The notes under the pieces: model-generated
What the model saw: only the letters and a program-made list of their open reading frames with translations
The model's database searches: none
Told to the model about the DNA's origin: nothing
Assembly (NCBI RefSeq): GCF_000171235.2
Contig: NZ_ABEA03000197.1
Coordinates: 1 to 34,462, forward strand
Direction of reading: 5' to 3'
Length of the DNA: 34,462 nucleotides
DNA from: Geminisphaera colitermitum TAV2
GTDB lineage: Bacteria; Verrucomicrobiota; Verrucomicrobiia; Opitutales; Opitutaceae
Program-made: the position numbers and the translations under genes
Shown: positions 16,160 to 25,860 of the stretch, in pieces
How the letters are laid out: every line of letters starts with the position of its first letter
Numbering within the stretch: position 1 is the stretch's first letter

Positions 16160-17164
16160 ATGCCACGCGAGTATCAATTCCCGTTCGAGCTGCGCCACCT
16201 GGTTTATTTCCGGGAGGTGGCCCGGCTGCTCCATTTTCGCAAGGCGGCGGAGGCGTTGTCCGTCGCGCAACCGGCTTTGAGTCGCCAGATTGTGCAACTG
16301 GAAATGGCGCTCGACGCGGAGCTTTTCACGCGATCGCGCCGACGGGTGGAACTGACGGCGGCGGGCAAGGCGCTGGCTGAGCGGATCGAGCCGTTGCTGC
16401 GTTCGCTGGCGCTGCTGCCAGGGGAGTTGCAGGCGCTGGCCGAGGGCGAGGCGGGGCATGTGCGGCTGGGATTTACGGGGCTGGCGATGGCAACGGTACT
16501 GCCGGGAATCCTGCGGGAGTTTCACCGGAGGCATCCGCGCATCCGGCTGGAGTTGAATGAATCCCCAACCGCAGTGCAGTTGGCGGCGCTCAAGGCGGGG
16601 GAGATCGCGTGCGGCTTTTTCCATCCCGACGCCGACAGTGCGGGCAGCAGGGCGAATCGAAACGGCGGCAGCGCAAGCGTGCGGGCGGGACCGGCGGGCG
16701 TGAAAACACGGATGCTGCTGCGTGAGCGCAATGGCGTGGTGTTGCCCGCCGAGCATGTGCTGCGCGGGCGCGACGAGTTGCGGTTGCGCGACTTGGCCGA
16801 CACGCCGTTTGTACTGTTTCCACGGATGCACAACGCCGGGTTTTACGACCGCATTCTGGCGGCGTTTGCGAGTTCAGCGACGACGCCGCATGTCGTCGAG
16901 GAGGTGTGGCCACGCTCCAACGCAGTCGGCTTGGTGCGCGCGGGCATGGGCGCGACGTTTATGTGCCCGTCCGAGGCACGACAGTTGCCGCCCGAGGTGA
17001 TTTTCCGTCCGCTCGTCGGCCCGGCCCCGGAGAGCCGGTTGGTCATCGGCTGGCTCGCAGCCAACGAAACAGACCCGGCGCTGGCGGCTTTTCTCAACGC
17101 AGCCGAGGCGGCCCAAACCCTGCAAAGTGCCGGGACGACAGCAAACGGCGGCAGCGAAGGATAA
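16160..17164 (+). CDS. LysR-family transcriptional regulator
   Basis: 334 aa from the ATG at 16160. An upstream ATG at 16103 gives a 19-residue extension unlike the family. The N-terminal winged HTH is [36 protein letters not shown] (split here only for reading), with the linker helix [20 protein letters not shown] two-lobe effector domain follows, starting at [20 protein letters not shown] poorly conserved Gly/Ser/Arg-rich insert ([19 protein letters not shown]) interrupts lobe I. LysR genes commonly regulate the divergent neighbour, here leuCD. The effector is unknown. Confidence 0.93.
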   Translation: MPREYQFPFELRHLVYFREVARLLHFRKAAEALSVAQPALSRQIVQLEMALDAELFTRSRRRVELTAAGKALAERIEPLLRSLALLPGELQALAEGEAGHVRLGFTGLAMATVLPGILREFHRRHPRIRLELNESPTAVQLAALKAGEIACGFFHPDADSAGSRANRNGGSASVRAGPAGVKTRMLLRERNGVVLPAEHVLRGRDELRLRDLADTPFVLFPRMHNAGFYDRILAAFASSATTPHVVEEVWPRSNAVGLVRAGMGATFMCPSEARQLPPEVIFRPLVGPAPESRLVIGWLAANETDPALAAFLNAAEAAQTLQSAGTTANGGSEG

Positions 17165-17292
17165 AAGTATGCCGAAGCGGTAAACGAGGTGGCGGAAAGT
17201 TCATAGCGGACTGCACCGCTCGCAATATCTCCAAATACCTACAAATTGGTAAAAAAGAGGTTGAGCCGTTGCTTTAAATTCTCAATTGATTC

Positions 17293-17318
17293 CATTATTG
17301 ATAATGAGTCTCAATTCA
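17293..17318 (+). promoter_or_regulatory. AT-rich palindrome and Fur-box-like sequence
   Basis: CATTATTGATAATG (17293-17306) is a perfect 14-bp palindrome. Overlapping it, TGATAATgAGTCTCA (17299-17313) matches 12 of 14 positions of the TGATAAT-N-ATTATCA Fur 7-1-7 motif known from other bacteria. It overlaps the putative ATG at 17304. It could be an iron-responsive site, a different operator, or part of a replication-terminus region. Confidence 0.35.
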
Positions 17319-17774
17319 ACAAGTAGCCTCACACCACTCTCCCTCCCTTTGCATCCCCCACGCGTGGCCGCGTCCGCCCAGTCTCGCCCCAGCACCTCCT
17401 CCCTTTCCCGCAACAACATTCTCTCGTCCACCTTTACCTGCGACCTCATCGCTCCCGGGAAAAAACTGCTCCGCCACCTCTCGGGCATCGCCAAAGTATG
17501 CGCGCGCGATGTCGGCGTAAGGCTCCGCCTGAACCCGCAACAAATGCCGGACAGTGCGCCCGGCGGAATATTCACGCTCCATCTCTCGGCAGGGCAGGCG
17601 ATCTCCCAACACGCGATCTGGTGCCTCGCCTGCCGACTGGCGTGTTTTTGTCCGGATGCCCAAGTCAGTGTGCTCGTCAGCGCCGAGTCGGCATTCGTGG
17701 CTGCGTCACAGGTGCCACCCGCCTCCCCCGCTGCGACAATGCCCGCAACCAGCGCCCGGGCATCCGGCGGCTAA
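17304..17774 (+). CDS. Small hypothetical protein with a C-x2-C-x3-C-x-C cluster
   Basis: 156 aa if started at ATG 17304; an in-frame ATG at 17286 also exists. The first 45 residues are Ser/Pro/Arg-rich and may be non-coding or disordered. A true start further downstream is possible but no ATG is available before the conserved-looking core (FTCDLIAPGKKLLRHLSG). The core ends in WCLACRLACFCPDAQVSVLV, whose four cysteines could bind a metal or Fe-S cluster. No family recognised. It lies 73 bp upstream of the NADH dehydrogenase on the same strand, and an AT-rich Fur-like palindrome overlaps its start. Codon use in the core is gene-like. Confidence 0.5.
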   Translation: MSLNSTSSLTPLSLPLHPPRVAASAQSRPSTSSLSRNNILSSTFTCDLIAPGKKLLRHLSGIAKVCARDVGVRLRLNPQQMPDSAPGGIFTLHLSAGQAISQHAIWCLACRLACFCPDAQVSVLVSAESAFVAASQVPPASPAATMPATSARASGG

Positions 17775-17847
17775 ACCACATCGCGTCACCTCGCCTCCGC
17801 ATTTATCTCCCCTGCCCTGCTTGCGCGTCTGTTCCACGCATTTTTCC

Positions 17848-19182
17848 ATGACATCGCAGTCAACACACAACCAATCCGTGCCACCGCACGTCGTCATTTT
17901 GGGAGGCGGTTTTGCCGGTCTCGCCGCTGCCCGCGTCCTCGACACACCGCGCCTCCGCGTGACGCTTGTTGACCGGCAAAATCACCACCTTTTTCAGCCG
18001 CTCCTCTACCAAGTTGCCACCGCCGGCCTCGCCGCGCCCGACATCGCGCAGCCGCTCCGCCACATCCTCGCACGTCAGGAAAATCTCACTACACTCATGG
18101 CCGGGGTCCGCGGCATCGACCTCGACGCGCAACGCGTGCAACTCGCCGACACCAACCTCCCCTACGACTACCTCATCGTCGCCCTCGGCGCGCGCACCGG
18201 ATATTTTGGCAACAACCACTGGGCGCAATACGCTCCCGGTCTCAAGACCCTCGACGAAGCCACGCGCCTGCGCCGCGAAATGCTCCTCGCCTTTGAGCGT
18301 GCTGAAGCCGCACCCGACACCCGCGAACATCAAAGCCTGCTCAGCTTTGTCGTGGTCGGTGGCGGCCCCACCGGAGTTGAAACCGCCGGCGCCCTCGCCG
18401 AACTCGCCCGTCAGGCACTCGTGGACGACTTCCGCCGCATCGATCCCTCGCTTGCCCGCGTCCATCTCATCGAGGCCGGTCCGCGCCTGCTCCCGATGTT
18501 TTCCCCGTCGCAGTCCGACTACACGCGCCGTCGGCTCGAAAAGATGGGCGTCACCGTCCACCTCAACACTGCCGTCCGCGACCTCGGCGAGGGCTGGGTG
18601 CGGGCCGGCGAACGACGTATCGACAGCGTCATTACAATCTGGGCCGCAGGCGTCGAAGGCAGTCCGGTGGCGCGCACGCTCTCCGGCGTCTCCCTCGACC
18701 GTGCCGGACGCGTGCAAGTTGCGCCCGACCTCTCCCTCCCCGCCCACCCCAACGTCTTTGTCGCCGGCGACCTTGCTACGCTTACCGATGCCTGCGGCGT
18801 GCGCGTGCCCGGCGTTGCTCCCGCCGCCGCGCAGATGGGCCGCCACGCCGCCCGGCAAATTCTCGCCGACCTCGCCGGTCCCGCTTCGCGCCTCCGCGAA
18901 CGTCGTCCCTTTATTTATCGCGACAAAGGCTCCATGTCCACCATCGGGCGCAGCGCCGCTGTCGCGCAAGTCGGACGCCTCCGCTGGCGCGGCTGGGCCG
19001 CATGGGTTGCGTGGCTGACCATTCACCTGTATTTCCTCGTCGGCCTGCGCAACCGCCTCGTCATTTTTCTGCAATGGACCTGGGCCTACTGGACATGGCA
19101 ACGCGGCTCCCGAATCATCACGGGGCTCAACATCGAGGAACAGGAACCTGCGATGCCATCCGTGCCTAATTCACCGCCTTGA
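17848..19182 (+). CDS. ndh: Type II NADH dehydrogenase (NDH-2), FAD-dependent
   Basis: A 444-aa single-subunit, non-proton-pumping NADH:quinone oxidoreductase. The FAD dinucleotide fold is [17 protein letters not shown]. The NADH fold is [20 protein letters not shown]. The second FAD signature is in [14 protein letters not shown]-terminal amphipathic/hydrophobic membrane anchor ([20 protein letters not shown]) follows. The ATG at 17848 is chosen because the FAD motif follows after about 15 residues; the frame is open about 98 codons upstream without family similarity. Its 3' end overlaps the convergent pseudopilin gene by 17 bp. Confidence 0.95.
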   Translation: MTSQSTHNQSVPPHVVILGGGFAGLAAARVLDTPRLRVTLVDRQNHHLFQPLLYQVATAGLAAPDIAQPLRHILARQENLTTLMAGVRGIDLDAQRVQLADTNLPYDYLIVALGARTGYFGNNHWAQYAPGLKTLDEATRLRREMLLAFERAEAAPDTREHQSLLSFVVVGGGPTGVETAGALAELARQALVDDFRRIDPSLARVHLIEAGPRLLPMFSPSQSDYTRRRLEKMGVTVHLNTAVRDLGEGWVRAGERRIDSVITIWAAGVEGSPVARTLSGVSLDRAGRVQVAPDLSLPAHPNVFVAGDLATLTDACGVRVPGVAPAAAQMGRHAARQILADLAGPASRLRERRPFIYRDKGSMSTIGRSAAVAQVGRLRWRGWAAWVAWLTIHLYFLVGLRNRLVIFLQWTWAYWTWQRGSRIITGLNIEEQEPAMPSVPNSPP

Positions 19183-19879
19183 ATCCCGGCGTCCAGTATT
19201 TGCTCTCTTCGCCGAGGTTGGCGTCGCCGTTGGCGGTCAGCGTCGGCACGTCCATTGCACTCACGTGACCATCGCACCAGAGCACATTGTTTTTACCTTT
19301 GTGCACGCCAGTGATTGAGACACCGCCGAATGTTACGGACCGCTTGATGTAATAATCGCTGAGCGTGGCAACGGCGCTGCCACCGGGACCCGAGTGGCCT
19401 CCTTCGGAAATCATGAGCGTGCGTCCCGGACTGGGCAGGGAGGCCAAAGTCCGCCGAACCTTGTTCGATGGACTCACGCAGTAACCGAGTGCGAAGTTCA
19501 TTCCATAGATTGGGTCCGTCCACTTGATCCCTTCCGCCGCGAACCGGCGACCATTGGTCGGGCAGTCAAACTGACCTTTTTTGAATTTTCCCGAAATTCC
19601 AATGTAGGGCGTGATTTCTGCCAGCCAGCTCGCACCCACACCTACGCCATCCGGGAATGAACTCTTCGCCTCGGGATTGGGCAGGTAGCCCCTGTAGTCG
19701 CTCCCATACAACATGCTCGCGTTATAAAATTGTCGCAGGTTGGAAATGCACGTCGCCTTCTGGGCACTCCCCCGCACCTGACTGACGACGGGCAACATTA
19801 TCCCCGCCAGAATCCCGATGATCGCGATCACCACAAGAAGTTCGATTAACGTAAAAGCGCGGCGAAGGGTGTGTTTCAT
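19166..19879 (-). CDS. Type II secretion-like pseudopilin with H-X9-DG motif
   Basis: 237 aa. The prepilin leader [21 protein letters not shown] carries the conserved F-T-L-I-E-L cleavage/methylation site (Glu5 present), followed by a TM helix. The C-terminal part has the H-X9-DG signature ([13 protein letters not shown]) of the large pseudopilin family of Verrucomicrobia, Planctomycetes and Lentisphaerae. The start ATG overlaps the stop of the GH71-type gene as ATGA, so the two are coupled and the pseudopilin belongs to the polysaccharide locus. Its partner secretion machinery is not in the window. Exact role is unknown. Confidence 0.92.
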   Translation of the reverse strand: MKHTLRRAFTLIELLVVIAIIGILAGIMLPVVSQVRGSAQKATCISNLRQFYNASMLYGSDYRGYLPNPEAKSSFPDGVGVGASWLAEITPYIGISGKFKKGQFDCPTNGRRFAAEGIKWTDPIYGMNFALGYCVSPSNKVRRTLASLPSPGRTLMISEGGHSGPGGSAVATLSDYYIKRSVTFGGVSITGVHKGKNNVLWCDGHVSAMDVPTLTANGDANLGEESKYWTPGFKAVN

Positions 19880-22191
19880 GGTTGGAAATCGAATGTGCTG
19901 GTTTTTGGGGGTTGCGGACCCTCTCCGACAAGAACGCCGGAATGGTAAAGCATGTTGGGGTATTCGATTTTGTTGAGGACCGCATAACGCCCGCTGCCCG
20001 ACACCACAGTCCGCCCGCCTCGCGTCAAAGAAAACTCCGGCACGAGCACCTTGTCCGCCACCGGCAGCGGCACCTTGAACGATGTGATGCCTGCCTCCGC
20101 CTGTCGCGTGTGCATCTCGCCGTTGATCACGATTCGCAACTCGCCCGGCTCGCGCAGAAAACCCAGCAACTCGATCTCGTCGCGCACCGCCGCATGTCCC
20201 CCCCCCTCCTGTTTCAGCGTCCACTTGATGCCTCGCGCCGGTTTGAGGTCCGAATGGTGGCGCCGGTAACTGTAATAGAGCACATCGCGCGTGATCTCCG
20301 GCTGCCGGCCCGTTTTGAACCATTGCGTGTAGTAGGCCGCGATATCATACGGCGCGAATCCGATGGCTGTGGCCGGAGCCATCGCCTGCTCGGAAAAATC
20401 CGACCACGTGTTGATAAACACCCACTCTGCCTGATCCTCGATGGCGGTCTGCCACATCCGGCGTTGCGCCGAAAAATTGGCAGCCTCCCAAAAAATGCTG
20501 CCACGCGAACGTATGTCGTGCGGTGCCACCGGGGCTACCACCAACGCCGTATGCTTGCGTGCCGTCTCCACCCAATTTGTGCGTATCGGCGAACGCGGCC
20601 CCCAGTTCGCCATGCCAAGGCTGATCGGTGCAAATTCCGCCAGTCGCCCCGTGCTGTTGAATTGCGGCAGGAACGCCACGCGCATCCCCAATCGCTCCAT
20701 CTCGGCCAGCGCCGCCTGCCACCATCCCGTCGAGTGCCGCTCCGGCAGCCACATGCTGAATACCATCCGGCCATCCTCCGTGCGCAGCACCGCCGGCGCT
20801 TCCCACAAATGCCGGAAAACCGGCGACTGCGCGTAATACGCCGGATCGGTGTCCGGATCGCCCTCTCCGTTCACGCCATTTTTATTCGTGGTCGTGTAAG
20901 GCGCCGGGATGATTTTGAATCCGCTGTCCACGCGCCTCGCCGCCTCGACAAGCGCAAAGGAACGCCGATTAAACACCTCCGTCGAAGATTTTGGATACGA
21001 AAAAAAATCCACCACGAAGCCATCCAGACCCATCTGAATGCCGAGCCGCACCTCCTCTTCCATCGCGCGAATCAACTCCTCCTCTTTTGACAAACCGGCG
21101 GCCATCGGCGGACGCGGCAGCGGATGGTAAAAAATCTTCGTCCCCGCATTCTTGCGTCGCGGATCAACCTCCGTCGAAGCGTTCAACGTCGTCCGCACAT
21201 ACCACGAAAGACCGGGATCGGCAGACGACCACTCCGACGAATAAATCGGATAATAATACGCAAAAACCTTCCGTTTCTCTGCCCGCATCACCGACGCGGA
21301 TTCCTGCCGGAAAGGCAGCCACTCTGCACGATCCGCATCGACCTGTCCTCCCATACAGACATTGTCCACCGCCCATCCACCTCTCCGCGCGTCACCACTT
21401 GCGTTATAAAAACGCAATTCGCTCAACGCACCTGCATCTGGTAGCCTCAGCGATTCCAGCCCCAATCCCACCGGCTTCTTTTTATCGCGCTCGGTGAATA
21501 GCACAAACGAAACCCGATTGTCAGCCGATACTGTCACGCCGACATGAAACCATAGATCGTAACTCAGGGGCGCGATTTTTTTCCATTCATTCACGCCTTT
21601 GTCCCCCGCTTCGGCGGCCAGCATCCTCAAACCCTCTTCCCTGTTCAGCCGCAGTTGCAATCCCCGTCCATTTTCATCTGTAAGGTCGCAGGCGAGTTCC
21701 ATTCCCATCGACATCGTTGCATCCACCGCCTCCTCGTCCGCGGATGGTCGCAAAAATCTGAAGTCAAATCCGAGGTAAACATCGCCCTCCGGCGGCGGAA
21801 CAAATGACGTTGCAATCCCAACCCCATGCGTCCCCTCCGTCATGCTTTTGGTGCGAAACACCAATCCTTTCCCGGTGATCTTGTTGCCGGGAAACAGCGA
21901 TTCGCCATCCGCCAACAACGCCAACTCAATACCTTTGGGAAGCATGCCCGGTTCCGCGCCAATTAACCGCCAAGGATGCGGGGGCAGCTTACCCGCCTCA
22001 TATTCATCAAACCGGTCCACCGGCAATTGCTCCACCGTCCTGAAGCCGGACGCCTGCTGCCCGGAAGACAAGGCGGAGCCATTTGCGTAGGCCGTCAGCA
22101 TCATCAACAACGTAAAAGCTCCGGACATCTGAGACACTGTGCGGAAACTATTTCGATGCGTATTCGATATTTTATTACGTATGTTATGCAT
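19876..22191 (-). CDS. Secreted GH71-type endo-1,3-alpha-glucanase with N-terminal LamG-like domain
   Basis: 771 aa. A signal peptide is probable ([18 protein letters not shown], about residues 23-40). Residues about 45-290 form a beta-rich concanavalin/LamG-like domain ([24 protein letters not shown]). From about 300 a glycosidase-like barrel begins ([50 protein letters not shown]). This layout and the wording of the motifs fit family GH71, which cleaves alpha-1,3-glucan (mutan). A short beta domain ends the protein. It is the fourth gene of a five-gene locus, 18 bp after the esterase and coupled to the pseudopilin. The substrate is inferred from family resemblance. Confidence 0.72.
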   Translation of the reverse strand: MHNIRNKISNTHRNSFRTVSQMSGAFTLLMMLTAYANGSALSSGQQASGFRTVEQLPVDRFDEYEAGKLPPHPWRLIGAEPGMLPKGIELALLADGESLFPGNKITGKGLVFRTKSMTEGTHGVGIATSFVPPPEGDVYLGFDFRFLRPSADEEAVDATMSMGMELACDLTDENGRGLQLRLNREEGLRMLAAEAGDKGVNEWKKIAPLSYDLWFHVGVTVSADNRVSFVLFTERDKKKPVGLGLESLRLPDAGALSELRFYNASGDARRGGWAVDNVCMGGQVDADRAEWLPFRQESASVMRAEKRKVFAYYYPIYSSEWSSADPGLSWYVRTTLNASTEVDPRRKNAGTKIFYHPLPRPPMAAGLSKEEELIRAMEEEVRLGIQMGLDGFVVDFFSYPKSSTEVFNRRSFALVEAARRVDSGFKIIPAPYTTTNKNGVNGEGDPDTDPAYYAQSPVFRHLWEAPAVLRTEDGRMVFSMWLPERHSTGWWQAALAEMERLGMRVAFLPQFNSTGRLAEFAPISLGMANWGPRSPIRTNWVETARKHTALVVAPVAPHDIRSRGSIFWEAANFSAQRRMWQTAIEDQAEWVFINTWSDFSEQAMAPATAIGFAPYDIAAYYTQWFKTGRQPEITRDVLYYSYRRHHSDLKPARGIKWTLKQEGGGHAAVRDEIELLGFLREPGELRIVINGEMHTRQAEAGITSFKVPLPVADKVLVPEFSLTRGGRTVVSGSGRYAVLNKIEYPNMLYHSGVLVGEGPQPPKTSTFDFQP

Positions 22192-22209
22192 TTAAATATC
22201 CTTGGAGCC

Positions 22210-23775
22210 CTATCGTTTATCCAGCCAGTCATCCGTCCTGAATGGCGCGGCTGGCAGCCCTGCCTTGTTAAACAACACTGGCGAAGGAAAATCCCTCCAT
22301 GCGTAACGCAACGCCACTGGCGCGCGCACCAGTGAGCTGCGCACGATCACCTCGCGCCCGTCCGCCACCAGCGTTGCCGCCGCTGGATGAAACTTTCTGT
22401 CCTCTCCTGCCAGTTCAAACGCGCCCGGTTTTGGTGCAAGTGAACGCAATACCGGCGTCAAGTCCCCCTCACCCACGCCTGCCAGTTTCACCCGCATCAC
22501 TTCTCCGTCCCTGCGTGCTGACCGAATCACCGGCCCCGACGCCACGACGGATTCACCAAAAACATCCCGCTGAATCACCTTCGCCATCCGATCCGCAAAC
22601 TCTGCCTTGTTTGCCGGATGAATTTCCTTCGGTTCGCCCAGATCACACGTCACCACCAAGGATGTCGCTGGGAGGCTCAACGCCGCGGCCTGTCCTTCGC
22701 GCAAAATCGGCCAGCACACCGTTCCATCCCCCCCAAACCCCGGCAACTGCATAAACACAAACGGCAACTCCGGACTCCCCCACGCCTGCCGCCAGTCCTC
22801 AATCAAGGCCGCGAAAAGTCCTGCGTATTCGCGCGGAAACTGCCAGTTCGCCTCGCCCTGATACCACAGCGCCGCGCGCACTCCGTATCCGGCCAACGGA
22901 TTCAGCATCGCATTGAATGCCCGGGATGGCACCGCCCGGTCCTGCGGGCCGCCGGACGGTGCGCGCGGGGGGCGTTTCGTGAAGCTCGCGCCAGCCGCCT
23001 CCGCCGCCCGCTTTTCCTCCTCAAACGCAGCCTTCGCCTGATCGTAGGCGAGTTTTGCCGCCGGATAATTCGCTCGGCGCTTTTCCCATCGCGCCTTCAC
23101 CACGGATAATTCCGGCCTCGCGCCGGAAGCGTAGGCGTTGCCGCTCAACCATGTTTCAATCGCCGTTCCGCCCCAAGAGCAGTTGATCAAGCCCTGCGGC
23201 ACGCCGGAGCCCCGGAAAAGATCACGGGCGACAAAAAAGCCAAGCGCCGTAAATTCTCCCACTGTCTTGGGCGAGCATACCACCCATTTCCCGTCTTTTG
23301 GCTCCGATAGCGGTTCATCGCTGATCGCGGGACGCACGCGAAACTGGCGGATTTGTGGTAAATCCGCCTCCGCGATTGCCTCCGCCGCGCCGGCTGATTT
23401 GCGAACCGTCCATTCCATGTTCGATTGTCCTCCACATAACCATACATCGCCCACCAACACATCAGGACTCACACGACGCTCACCTTTTTCAGTCTCGAAA
23501 ATCAATTCCCCTGCCGCTCCTTCAGGGAGTTCTCCAAGCATCACTCGCCACCGGCCAGCCTCATCCGCCGTATCCGTGGCACGCACCACTCCCTGCTTGG
23601 ACGAAAATGTCACCACAACCCGCTCTCCGGAATCCGCCGTTCCCCACACCGGTACGCGCCTGTCCCGTTGCAATATCGCATAAGGGCCAAACAAGGCTCC
23701 CGGCGTCAATGCAGCCGCCAGCAACGTCGGCATGAGCAGGGAAACGAACAGCAGAAAAGCAGGCGGGAATCGCAT
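22210..23775 (-). CDS. Secreted sialate O-acetylesterase-type carbohydrate esterase
   Basis: A 521-aa SASA/SGNH-hydrolase-family esterase. The signal peptide is AFLLFVSLLMPTLLAAA. A beta-domain follows (LQRDRRVPVWGTADSGERV), then the catalytic GQSNMEW block with the nucleophile Ser, and NCSWGGTAIETWLSG. ALWYQGEANW supplies a further block of the SGNH-type active site, and a late D/H-bearing stretch (IHPANKAEFADRMAKV) fits the catalytic Asp/His region. Members remove acetyl groups from sialic acids or from plant polysaccharides. It is adjacent to the GH71-type gene, which suggests de-acetylation of the polysaccharide before or during cleavage. The exact substrate is not determined. Confidence 0.92.
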   Translation of the reverse strand: MRFPPAFLLFVSLLMPTLLAAALTPGALFGPYAILQRDRRVPVWGTADSGERVVVTFSSKQGVVRATDTADEAGRWRVMLGELPEGAAGELIFETEKGERRVSPDVLVGDVWLCGGQSNMEWTVRKSAGAAEAIAEADLPQIRQFRVRPAISDEPLSEPKDGKWVVCSPKTVGEFTALGFFVARDLFRGSGVPQGLINCSWGGTAIETWLSGNAYASGARPELSVVKARWEKRRANYPAAKLAYDQAKAAFEEEKRAAEAAGASFTKRPPRAPSGGPQDRAVPSRAFNAMLNPLAGYGVRAALWYQGEANWQFPREYAGLFAALIEDWRQAWGSPELPFVFMQLPGFGGDGTVCWPILREGQAAALSLPATSLVVTCDLGEPKEIHPANKAEFADRMAKVIQRDVFGESVVASGPVIRSARRDGEVMRVKLAGVGEGDLTPVLRSLAPKPGAFELAGEDRKFHPAAATLVADGREVIVRSSLVRAPVALRYAWRDFPSPVLFNKAGLPAAPFRTDDWLDKR

Positions 23776-23832
23776 GGGGAGGGGGAAGAATGGGGAATGA
23801 GTTAAAAGAAGATCGCCCGCTTGCAGGGCAGG

Positions 23833-24621
23833 TTAATTGTTCAGGGAAAGCTTAAGAAGCTCCTCGGCGCTCAGTGCCCGGTTGTAAATGCGCACATCTC
23901 GAATTTCTCCGCGAAACGGATATCGTCCGTCATCCGTTGCGCCGATGGTAATCGGACGCTTGTCGGCGGGGATTGTCGCCGTGCCTTTGGCGCGCACGAC
24001 GCGCTCGCCCACCATTGAGTCCGCCGGATAACCATCCACGAAAAATGACAATCCGTTCATGTCGTCTGTTTTCCAGACCACGGAAACCCGGTGCCATTCG
24101 CCCGGCCTGAACAAGGCTGCCTTTGTCATGCGAATCACCGCCGTCCCATTTTCCCGCGCCCAGAAAAACAGTAGCTTGCCACTTACGTAATTTCCAAAAA
24201 ACCAGCCCGCCTTTTCCTTCGCGTCGATCCGGCTCACAAGAGCCTGCTTCGCTCCGGCAATTTTGGAATCGCCGGACGACGGAGCGAGTTTGACCAACGC
24301 CGAGATGGTCAGCGCATCCGTTGCTCCGGCCAGAGTCGCGGCATTTTCCGTTCCGGCCAGTCGCAAGAATCCGGCTTTCCATGAGTTCGAATCGAATATC
24401 AGTGCGCCCGCGCTTTCGGAGAATTTCGGTTGCGTACCGTTTACGATCACGCTTTCCAGAGAATCGCCCTCAGCTGTTTGGACGGGTAGCTGTTTACGAA
24501 AATCCAAATGCAGCAGAAAGTCACTGTCCGCTATTTGCCCTTGCAGGAAAGATGTTACGGACAGAGCGACGGAGAGAAAAACCGGATACAGAGACAATCG
24601 GGTTTGTTTCGGAAAAATCAT
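23833..24621 (-). CDS. Secreted LamG/concanavalin A-like carbohydrate-binding protein
   Basis: 262 aa. The signal peptide is VFLSVALSVTSFLQGQ. The rest is a single LamG/jellyroll domain: LTISALVKLAP, FRPGEWHRVSVVWKTDD, LSFFVDGYPADSM and the closing FRGEIRDVRIYNRALSAEEL, which is the canonical end of this domain. No catalytic motif is visible. It probably binds glycan on or outside the cell. It lies 57 bp upstream of the esterase gene in the same operon. Resemblance to the PEP-CTERM LamG neighbour is at fold level, and the two may have arisen by duplication. Confidence 0.85.
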   Translation of the reverse strand: MIFPKQTRLSLYPVFLSVALSVTSFLQGQIADSDFLLHLDFRKQLPVQTAEGDSLESVIVNGTQPKFSESAGALIFDSNSWKAGFLRLAGTENAATLAGATDALTISALVKLAPSSGDSKIAGAKQALVSRIDAKEKAGWFFGNYVSGKLLFFWARENGTAVIRMTKAALFRPGEWHRVSVVWKTDDMNGLSFFVDGYPADSMVGERVVRAKGTATIPADKRPITIGATDDGRYPFRGEIRDVRIYNRALSAEELLKLSLNN

Positions 24622-24668
24622 GGCGAATGAGAAAAATCGAAGACCTGCGTTATTGTTGAACTAAAACC

Positions 24669-24692
24669 GGGGGGGGGGTGGGGGAGGGGGGG
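24669..24692. repeat. Interrupted G tract (G10, G5, G7) between two LamG genes
   Basis: G10, T, G5, A, G7 lie immediately beyond the stop codon of the PEP-CTERM gene on the sense (minus) strand, where they are C tracts. They may affect transcript readthrough into the LamG gene. They are slippage-prone. Confidence 0.6.
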
Positions 24693-24695
24693 AGA

Positions 24696-25664
24696 TCAGG
24701 CCCGGAGGCGGGAGCGTATCCGACCAACCGATACAAAGGCAGCAACGGCCAGCCCCAGCAACACCGCCACGGTCGCCGGTTCGGGAACGGCCGCAGTTTG
24801 CGCCCAAATCGCCCGGATGTCGTCCGCGCCGAGCGCGCCCGATGTTCCGCTCGCCACACCGTAAATGCGCAGGTCTGTGATAAACGTGTTTATCAGCGCG
24901 CCCGTGCTCGAGGTGCCAGTGACATTCCAACGGTTGGTCACGCTGATGCTGTTGACATCGCCCGTCGCGAAGAGACTGATGCTGCCGGAGGTGCCGACCG
25001 TCAGCCCCGTTGCCGCGACCGGCGCCGTGGTGGCGGTGCCGAAATAAACGCTTATGCCGCTGAGCAGCGAAGAGGCGGACGAGTTGACCGTCACGGCGAA
25101 GAAAACCCACTCGTCTCTCGCGTAAGAATTATTCGCCGTACGCACCGAGGGGGCGCCGGCGTTTGTAGAGTTGATCCAAAGGTAGTTATCGTTGGTGCTT
25201 AAGATCGTGAGACCGTTTTCCAGCGAGATGATGGCCCCGTTATTTCCCGTTTGGTTGCCCTCCCGTTTGAACCAGCCCGTGATGGTGTAGGAGGTCAGGT
25301 TGTCGAAGGTTCCGTTGACGTCGGTTTTCCGGGTGACATCCGCCCAGTTGCCAGAGGTCGCGGTGTTTTTGAACGCGCCACCTTTGCCGTCCACGCCTGT
25401 TCCCCAAGCGAAGTTATTGGAGCTGAGCGTGAGGTCGTTGCCGTTGGCGGTGTTGTCTGCGGTCACAGCGCCCTTGCCACCCGTGCCCTCTTCGAACAAC
25501 CACTGCCCCAGCAACGGCAAATCGGCTCGCGATTGGGACGGAACCAGAATCGCCGCGCAGATAGCGGCAATCAACAGCCCCACGCACCGGGCTAGACGCC
25601 TGCGTGAATCGGGGCGGAAAAATGAACAATCGGACAATGTCATGGGAGGACGGGTGGTTTTCAT
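24696..25664 (-). CDS. PEP-CTERM sorted LamG-domain protein
   Basis: 322 aa from the ATG at 25664; another in-frame ATG lies at 25643. It has an Arg-rich N-terminus and signal peptide (CVGLLIAAICAAILVPSQSRA), then a LamG domain (GQWLFEEGTGGKG; SYTITGWFKREGNQTG; DEWVFFAVTVNSSA; ITDLRIYGVASG). The C-terminus is a clear PEP-CTERM signal: VPEPAT, a hydrophobic helix and an Arg-rich end (GRIRSRLRA). Exosortase would process it. It is the first gene of the polysaccharide operon and divergent from a LacI-type regulator. Unlike its downstream neighbours, its plus strand is not C-rich. It probably presents glycan-binding activity at the cell surface or matrix. Confidence 0.9.
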   Translation of the reverse strand: MKTTRPPMTLSDCSFFRPDSRRRLARCVGLLIAAICAAILVPSQSRADLPLLGQWLFEEGTGGKGAVTADNTANGNDLTLSSNNFAWGTGVDGKGGAFKNTATSGNWADVTRKTDVNGTFDNLTSYTITGWFKREGNQTGNNGAIISLENGLTILSTNDNYLWINSTNAGAPSVRTANNSYARDEWVFFAVTVNSSASSLLSGISVYFGTATTAPVAATGLTVGTSGSISLFATGDVNSISVTNRWNVTGTSSTGALINTFITDLRIYGVASGTSGALGADDIRAIWAQTAAVPEPATVAVLLGLAVAAFVSVGRIRSRLRA

Positions 25665-25806
25665 GGCAGGATTCTGTTTTGAGTAGGTGGTGGAGGCCGC
25701 CGCGTTATCGCGGAAGGCGTAAGAGTTCTCAGGGTCTGAAAAAGGGCTGGAAAAGCCCTCATGCTCGAACACTCTCAAACCCCGGAAATTCGGGCAATAT
25801 CTTCGT

Positions 25807-25828
25807 AACTTCACACGTAAAGTTGACA
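25807..25828 (+). promoter_or_regulatory. Candidate operator/-35 in the divergent polysaccharide promoter region
   Basis: An inverted repeat AACTT-N8-AAGTT (25807-25811, 25820-25824) runs into TTGACA (25823-25828), a consensus -35 for the regulator gene. No good -10 follows at 17 bp. An AGGGCT-N5-AGCCCT hairpin lies upstream near 25765-25781. Roles are inferred from position in the divergent gap. Confidence 0.3.
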
Positions 25829-25860
25829 CTGTCCGGGAGTGCCTGAATCTGACCCGCACC

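Noticed and set aside
17161-17277. Short plus-strand peptide after the LysR gene (NISKYLQIGKKEVEPLL), resembling the end of a helix-turn-helix domain
   Set aside because: No start codon is available in frame after the LysR stop, and the upstream part of the frame is a shadow of the LysR gene. It might be a degraded gene remnant, but the evidence is too thin.
17160-17330. A dif (XerCD) site at the skew inflection
   Set aside because: I looked for the XerC/XerD arms (CGCATAA and TTATGTTAA types) and found no convincing match. The palindrome CATTATTGATAATG has the opposite arrangement.
20991-24664. Plus-strand frames opposite the GH71, esterase and LamG genes
   Set aside because: Pro/Ser/Arg-rich shadows; the minus-strand proteins have signal peptides and recognised domains.
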